This document shows, piece by piece, positions 59,331-64,000 of a stretch of DNA of 64,000 nucleotides. The notes below the pieces were generated by a model. That model was not told the DNA's origin, searched no databases, and was given only the letters and a program-made list of their open reading frames with translations. Positions within the stretch are counted from its first letter, which is position 1. Each line of letters opens with the position of its first letter. The DNA is from Streptomyces sp. NRRL B-24484 (GTDB lineage: Bacteria; Actinomycetota; Actinomycetes; Streptomycetales; Streptomycetaceae), in assembly GCF_000717715.1 (NCBI RefSeq), contig NZ_JOAI01000005.1:124001-188000 (forward strand), read 5' to 3'. The position numbers were made by a program, and so were the translations under genes.

Positions 59331-60503
59331 ATGCGACTGCTGCATACCTCCGACTGGCACCTCGGCCGCTCCTTCCACCGGGAGAGCCTGCACGACGCCC
59401 AGCGCGCCTTCCTCGACCACCTGGTCGCCGTGGCCGCGGCGGAGCGGGTCGACGCGGTGCTGGTCGCGGGCGACGTGTACGACCGGGCGCTGCCCGGCCT
59501 GGAGGCGGTCGCGCTCTTCGACGACGTGCTCGTCCGGCTCGCCGCGCTCGGCGTGCCGACGGTCTTCATCAGCGGGAACCACGACTCCGCCCGGCGGCTC
59601 GGCGTCGCCGCCCGGCTGATCGACCGGGCCGGCATCCACCTGCGCACCGACCCGGACGGCTGCGCCGAGCCCGTGCTGCTCGCCGACGCGCACGGCCCGG
59701 TCGCCGTCTACGGCCTGCCGTACCTGGAGCCTGCCCTGGTCCGCGAGCGCTTCGGGCTGGACCGCGGCGGCCACGAGCAGGTGCTCGGCGCCGCGATGGA
59801 CGCCGTCCGCGCCGACCTCGCCGAGCGCCCGGCCGGCACCCGCGCCGTCGTCCTCGCCCACGCCTTCGTGACCGGCGGCGCGCCCAGCGACAGCGAACGC
59901 GACATCACCGTCGGCGGGGTGGCGGGCGTGCCCGCCGCGGTCTTCGACGGCGTCCACTACGTCGCCCTCGGCCACCTGCACGGCAGCCAGCGGCTCGCCC
60001 CGCACCTGCGCTACAGCGGCTCCCCGCTGGCCTACTCGTTCTCCGAGGCGGACCACCGCAAGACCATGTGGCTGATCGACCTGGACGCCGACGGCTCGAT
60101 CGCCGAGGAGCGCCGGATCGACTGCCCGCGGCCGCGCCGGCTCGCCCGGCTGCGTGGCCGCCTCGCCGACCTGCTCGCCGCCGAGGAGCACGCCTGGGCC
60201 GAGGAGTGCTGGTTGCAGGCCACCCTCACGGACGCCGCACGGCCCGCCGAGCCGATGGAGTCGCTGCGCCGCCGCTTCCCGCACACCCTGCAGCTGCTCT
60301 TCGAGCCCGAGCCGGCCGAGGGCGACCCGCACCCCTCGTACGCCGCCCGGGTCACCGGGCGCTCCGACCTGGAGATCGCCGAGGGCTTCGTCCGGCACGT
60401 CCGACCCGGCAGCACGCTCGGCGCGCACGAGCGGGAGTGGCTGGCCGAGGGCTTCGAGACCGTCCGCCGCGAGGCCGAGCTCGCCCGGGAGGCCGCCCGA
60501 TGA
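59331..60503 (+). CDS. sbcD: Exonuclease SbcD (Mre11-like subunit)
   Basis: 390 residues. Calcineurin-type metallophosphoesterase motifs: HTSDWHLGRSF, VAGDVYDRALPG, ISGNHDSARRLG, AHAFVTGG and ALGHLHGSQ. It is the nuclease subunit that, with SbcC, opens hairpins and trims DNA ends. ATG 59331 (MRLLHTSDWHLG) is preferred over the in-frame ATG two codons earlier on family comparison. ATGA overlap with sbcC. Confidence 0.93.
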   Translation: MRLLHTSDWHLGRSFHRESLHDAQRAFLDHLVAVAAAERVDAVLVAGDVYDRALPGLEAVALFDDVLVRLAALGVPTVFISGNHDSARRLGVAARLIDRAGIHLRTDPDGCAEPVLLADAHGPVAVYGLPYLEPALVRERFGLDRGGHEQVLGAAMDAVRADLAERPAGTRAVVLAHAFVTGGAPSDSERDITVGGVAGVPAAVFDGVHYVALGHLHGSQRLAPHLRYSGSPLAYSFSEADHRKTMWLIDLDADGSIAEERRIDCPRPRRLARLRGRLADLLAAEEHAWAEECWLQATLTDAARPAEPMESLRRRFPHTLQLLFEPEPAEGDPHPSYAARVTGRSDLEIAEGFVRHVRPGSTLGAHEREWLAEGFETVRREAELAREAAR

Positions 60504-63500
60504 GGCTGCACCGGCTCACCCTCACCGCCTTCGGCCCGTTCGCCGGCACCGAGGAGGTGGACTTCGACCGCCTCGCCTCGACCGGGCTCTTCCTGTTGCG
60601 CGGCGCCACCGGCGCCGGCAAGTCCAGCGTGCTCGACGCGGTCTGCTACGCCCTCTACGGCGAGGTGCCCGGCGCCCGCCGGGGCAATCCGCTGCGCAGC
60701 GACCATGCCGCCCCCGGCCTGCTCACCGAGGTCCGGCTCGACCTCACGCTCGGCAGCCGCCGGCTGGAGATCACCCGCAGCCCCGAGCAGCAGCGCCCCA
60801 AGCTGCGCGGTACCGGCACCACCACCGAGAAGGCGCAGACCCTGCTGCGCGAGTGGGCCGCCGACACCGGCGACGGCACCGCCGGCTGGCGGGCCGTCAG
60901 CCGCTCCCACCAGGAGGCGGGCGAGGAGATCCGCCGCCTGGTCGGCATGAGCCGCGAGCAGTTCTGCCAGGTCGTCCTGCTGCCGCAGGGCGACTTCGCA
61001 CGCTTCCTGCGGGCCGACACCAAACAGCGCGCGGAACTGCTCGGCCGGCTCTTCGACACCCAGCGGTTCGGCCAGGTCGAGCGCTGGCTCGCCGACCGCC
61101 GGCTCCGCCAGGAGGCCGCAGTCCGCGACGGCCGGCAGCGGCTGCGCGACCTGGCCGCCCGCGCCGCCGAGGCGGCCGGTGCCGACGGCGAGCCGGCCGA
61201 CGGCTGGGTGCCCGCCGAGGACGGCACCGCCGCGAGCGCCGCCGGCCTGGTCGACGGGGTGCTCGGCTGGGCGGCGATCCTGCGCAGCCAGGCCGCCGAA
61301 CAGCACGCCGTGGCCGAGGCCGCACTCGCCGCGGCCCGCGCCGCCCGGGCCGATGCGGACGAGCGGCGGCGCGCCGCGGACACCCTCGCCGGGCAGCAGC
61401 TTCGGCACGCCGCGGCGGTGCGCACCGTCCGGCGGCTCGCCGAGGAGGGCGGGGCGCTCGGCCCCGAACGCCGCCGGCTCGCCGCGGCCCGGGCCGCACT
61501 CGGGGTGGAGTCCGCGCTGCGGCTGCGGGCCGCCGCCGAACGGGCGGACGCCACCGCGGCCGAGGCCGAGCAGCGGTGCCGGGCCGCCCTGCGGCGGCGC
61601 GGCGCGGCCGTCCCCGTCCGGACGGGCGGGGGCCCGGACGCCGGCGTCCCCGACGGCGGACCGGGGGTGCTGCTGCCGCACCAGGCCGGTCCGGCCGACG
61701 CGGTGCCGGTCGCCGAGGCGGACGCGGCCGCGCTGGCCGCGGCGGAGCGCCGGCTGCGCACCGCGGTCGGCGAGCTCACCGCCGCCCGGGCCGCCGAGCG
61801 GCGCCTGGAGGAGGCCGGCCGCGAGGAGTCCGACCTGGCGCACCGTCGGGACGCCGCCGAGCAGCTCGTCGAGGACGCCCGGGACTGGCTGGCCGGGGTC
61901 GACGCCCGGCTGAAGGCGCTGCAGGCCGAACAGAACGCCGCCGAGGCCGCCGCCGAGACGGTGCGCCGACTGGACGAGCGGCGCACCGAGCTGGCCGCCC
62001 GGCGGGACGCCGCCGGGCGGCGGGACGAGCTGCGGGCCGCGCTCGCCGGCGCCGAGCAGCAGGAGCGGGACGCCCACGACCTGGCGCTCACCGCCCGGGC
62101 GACCGCCCTCGACCTGCAGGAGCGCCGACTCGCCGGCATGGCGGCGGAACTCGCTGGCGCACTGCGCGCGGGCAGTCCCTGCCGGGTGTGCGGCGCGGCC
62201 GAGCACCCGGCCCCGGCCCGGCCCGGCGAGGGGCAGGTGACGGCCGGGGACCAGCGGCGCGCCGCCGCCGCGCAGGCCGACGCCGAGCAGCGGCTGGAGG
62301 ACGTCCGGCGCAGGGTCGCCGGGCTGCGGGCCGACGAGTCCGCGGCCCGGGCCGTCGCCGGGGAGACGGCCCGTGGGGAACTCGACGCCCGGTCGGCGGC
62401 GGTCGAGGCGGAGCGGTCGGCCGCCGTCCGGCAGGCCGACGCGCTCGGCGCCGCCGTCCGGCGGATCGAGCAGCTCACCTCCGAGCAGCGCCGCCGCGAG
62501 GAGCAGTTGCGCTCCGGTGGTGCCGACGCCGCCGCGGCCGGCGCCAGGCTGCAGGACCTCGCCGCGGAGCGGATCCGGCTCGCCGGGCAGGTCGCCGAGG
62601 CCCGGGGCGACGCCCCCTCGGTGGCCGCCCGGGCCCGGCAGCTGGACGAGGACGCCCGGGCGGTGGCCGCGGCCCTGGACGCGGTGCACGCCGCCGCGGA
62701 GACGGCCGCCCGGCTGGCCGAGGCCGAGCAGGAGCTGCTGCGGGCCACCGCCGAGGCCGGGTTCGCCTCCCCCGACGGGGCGCGCGCCGCGCTGCTGCCC
62801 GCGGCGGACCGGACGGCGTTGGAGGCACGGCTGGCGGCGCACGACCGGGCGGCGGCCGCGGCCGAGGCCGAGCTGGTCCTCCCGGAGCTGGTGGCCGCCG
62901 CGGCGCTGCCGCCCGCCGACCCCGCGGCGGCGGCCGCCGGGCAGGAACGGACCGGCGACCGGCTGCAGCGGGCCGCCGCCGAGGCCGGCGCCGCGGAGCG
63001 GCGGTGCGCCGCGCTGGCCCGGATCGGTGCCGACCTGGCGGGGCTGGCCGCGGCGCTCGCGCCCGAGCTCGCCGAGTTCGGCCGGATCAGCCGGCTCGCC
63101 GCCCTGGTGGCCGGCGCCCCGGCGGAGAACGCGTTGCGGATGCGCCTGGAGTCGTACGTGCTGGCGGCCCGGCTGGAGCAGGTCGCCGAGGCGGCGAGCG
63201 CCCGGCTGGTACGGATGTCGGGCGGCCGTTACACGCTGGTGCACAGCGACGGCCCGGTGGCCGGCACCAAGCGCTCCGGTCTGTCGCTGCGGGTGGTCGA
63301 CGCCTGGACGGGCCGGGACCGGGACACCGCGACGCTCTCCGGCGGCGAGAGCTTCTTCGCCTCGCTGGCCCTGGCCCTCGGCCTGGCCGACGTGGTGACG
63401 GACGAGGCGGGCGGCATGCCGCTGGACACGCTCTTCATCGACGAGGGCTTCGGCAGCCTCGACGAGCAGACCCTGGAGGAGGTCATGGACGTCCTCGACG

Positions 63501-63637
63501 GCCTGCGCGAGCGGGACCGCGCCGTCGGCATCGTCAGCCACGTCGCCGACCTGCGCAGCCGGATCCCCTCCCAGCTGCTGGTGCGCAAGCAGCGGCACGG
63601 TTCGACCCTGGCCGTCGCCGACCGCGAGGACGCCTGA
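60500..63637 (+). CDS. sbcC: Exonuclease SbcC (Rad50-like ATPase subunit)
   Basis: 1045 residues, SMC-like. Walker A LRGATGAGKSSVLDAVCYAL near 34-53, Q-loop VVLLPQGDFARFLRAD, long Ala/Arg/Glu-rich coiled coils, the zinc hook GSPCRVCGAAEHP (C-x-x-C near 560), ABC signature LSGGESFFASLALALGLADV near 947 and Walker B LDTLFIDEGFGSLDEQTLEE near 975. Complete and of normal length. Confidence 0.94.
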   Translation: MRLHRLTLTAFGPFAGTEEVDFDRLASTGLFLLRGATGAGKSSVLDAVCYALYGEVPGARRGNPLRSDHAAPGLLTEVRLDLTLGSRRLEITRSPEQQRPKLRGTGTTTEKAQTLLREWAADTGDGTAGWRAVSRSHQEAGEEIRRLVGMSREQFCQVVLLPQGDFARFLRADTKQRAELLGRLFDTQRFGQVERWLADRRLRQEAAVRDGRQRLRDLAARAAEAAGADGEPADGWVPAEDGTAASAAGLVDGVLGWAAILRSQAAEQHAVAEAALAAARAARADADERRRAADTLAGQQLRHAAAVRTVRRLAEEGGALGPERRRLAAARAALGVESALRLRAAAERADATAAEAEQRCRAALRRRGAAVPVRTGGGPDAGVPDGGPGVLLPHQAGPADAVPVAEADAAALAAAERRLRTAVGELTAARAAERRLEEAGREESDLAHRRDAAEQLVEDARDWLAGVDARLKALQAEQNAAEAAAETVRRLDERRTELAARRDAAGRRDELRAALAGAEQQERDAHDLALTARATALDLQERRLAGMAAELAGALRAGSPCRVCGAAEHPAPARPGEGQVTAGDQRRAAAAQADAEQRLEDVRRRVAGLRADESAARAVAGETARGELDARSAAVEAERSAAVRQADALGAAVRRIEQLTSEQRRREEQLRSGGADAAAAGARLQDLAAERIRLAGQVAEARGDAPSVAARARQLDEDARAVAAALDAVHAAAETAARLAEAEQELLRATAEAGFASPDGARAALLPAADRTALEARLAAHDRAAAAAEAELVLPELVAAAALPPADPAAAAAGQERTGDRLQRAAAEAGAAERRCAALARIGADLAGLAAALAPELAEFGRISRLAALVAGAPAENALRMRLESYVLAARLEQVAEAASARLVRMSGGRYTLVHSDGPVAGTKRSGLSLRVVDAWTGRDRDTATLSGGESFFASLALALGLADVVTDEAGGMPLDTLFIDEGFGSLDEQTLEEVMDVLDGLRERDRAVGIVSHVADLRSRIPSQLLVRKQRHGSTLAVADREDA

Positions 63638-63703
63638 CGGCCGGGCCACTCCCCCGGGTCCCTCCGGCCGGCAGCCGGTCGGAGCCGGGCAGGCACCCTC
63701 GGT

Positions 63704-63764
63704 GTGACGGACGGTCAGCCGGCGCCGGGCGGAGCGGAACCGTCGGCGTGACGGACGGTCAGCC
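63704..63764. repeat. Imperfect 44-nt tandem duplication at a gene 3' end
   Basis: GTGACGGACGGTCAGCC occurs at 63704-63720 and again at 63748-63764; flanking bases extend the match to about 24 of 28. The second copy contains the stop codon of the CxxC protein gene. Confidence 0.5.
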
Positions 63765-63986
63765 CGTGCAGGCGATCCGCTGGGCCTGCTGCCAGGTGCA
63801 GACGGCGCAGAGCGTCGAGCCGGTGTGGTCGGCCGGGTACTCGGTCGGCTCGCCGCACAGCACGCAGTCCGCGCGCGGGCCCGGGCCGGCCGCGGGGGTG
63901 AGTCCCTGCACGGCCTGATCGGCGGCGGGGGCGAGCTCGCAGACGGCGTCCGTCGGGGCTGCGGTGGAGGTGTCGGGCTCGGTCAT
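63759..63986 (-). CDS. Small double-CxxC (zinc-ribbon-like) protein
   Basis: 75 residues. ADCVLCGEPTEYPADHTGST then LCAVCTWQQAQ places two C-x-x-C knuckles 14 residues apart, a likely zinc site. The N-terminal half is Ala/Thr-rich and low-complexity. ATG 63986 has GAGGAAG upstream at the window edge. No family recognised; function unknown. Confidence 0.6.
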   Translation of the reverse strand: MTEPDTSTAAPTDAVCELAPAADQAVQGLTPAAGPGPRADCVLCGEPTEYPADHTGSTLCAVCTWQQAQRIACTG

Positions 63987-64000
63987 GGTCGCCTTCCTCG

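Overview
The window is very GC-rich, with short gene spacing, 4-bp ATGA/GTGA gene overlaps, GTG starts and a roadblock/DUF742/GTPase 'conservon'. This points to a Streptomyces or Kitasatospora chromosome (family Streptomycetaceae). I see no tRNA, rRNA, CRISPR array, transposase, integrase or prophage gene. No database was searched: family names come from motifs read in the translations.

Layout. 0-3 kb: the tail of a CocE/PepX-type hydrolase, a ROK sugar kinase and a membrane-anchored esterase. 3-34.8 kb: a purine-to-glyoxylate salvage region with accessory blocks inserted. A PucR regulator diverges from xanthine dehydrogenase (FAD, 2Fe-2S and Mo subunits), followed by an AzgA-type purine permease and XdhC. 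Then come a vapBC pair, a four-gene putative diiron oxygenase/reductase block (12.9-17.6 kb), a frameshifted-looking small membrane gene and an IclR regulator. The purine theme resumes with catalase, allantoicase, allantoinase, glycerate kinase, tartronate semialdehyde reductase and hydroxypyruvate isomerase (all minus strand). On the plus strand follow a thiamine-binding-like protein, a HTH protein, OHCU decarboxylase, HIU hydrolase, urate oxidase and an 8-oxoguanine/guanine deaminase-like amidohydrolase. A stand-alone allophanate-hydrolase-C-like protein, malate synthase and a divergent IclR (AllR-like) regulator close the region. Together these can take guanine/xanthine through urate, 5-hydroxyisourate, OHCU, allantoin and allantoate to ureidoglycolate, and can use glyoxylate through malate synthase. 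The glycerate branch is present except for glyoxylate carboligase; ureidoglycolate lyase is also not in the window.

34.8-64 kb: a GH16-type secreted hydrolase, a second membrane esterase paralogous to the first, a universal stress protein, a TetR/DUF4865/phosphotriesterase unit, an MMPL exporter with a large BTAD-AAA regulator, a truncated haemoglobin, an aldo/keto reductase, an orphan OmpR-type winged-helix protein preceded by a cysteine-type leader peptide, the cvnABCD conservon, an acyl-CoA synthetase, a secreted GDSL lipase, a NUDIX hydrolase, sbcDC, and a small CxxC protein.

The most notable regulatory signal is a 15-bp palindrome (TCAAC-type) at four promoters of the purine/glyoxylate genes. 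In three of them it overlaps a readable -35 box. At two of the four it is joined by pairs of IclR-type TTCYG...GGAA boxes spaced exactly 21 bp apart. Other unusual structures are a 345-nt hairpin-packed leader upstream of glycerate kinase and a perfect 22-bp-arm palindrome that carries the vapB ribosome-binding site.
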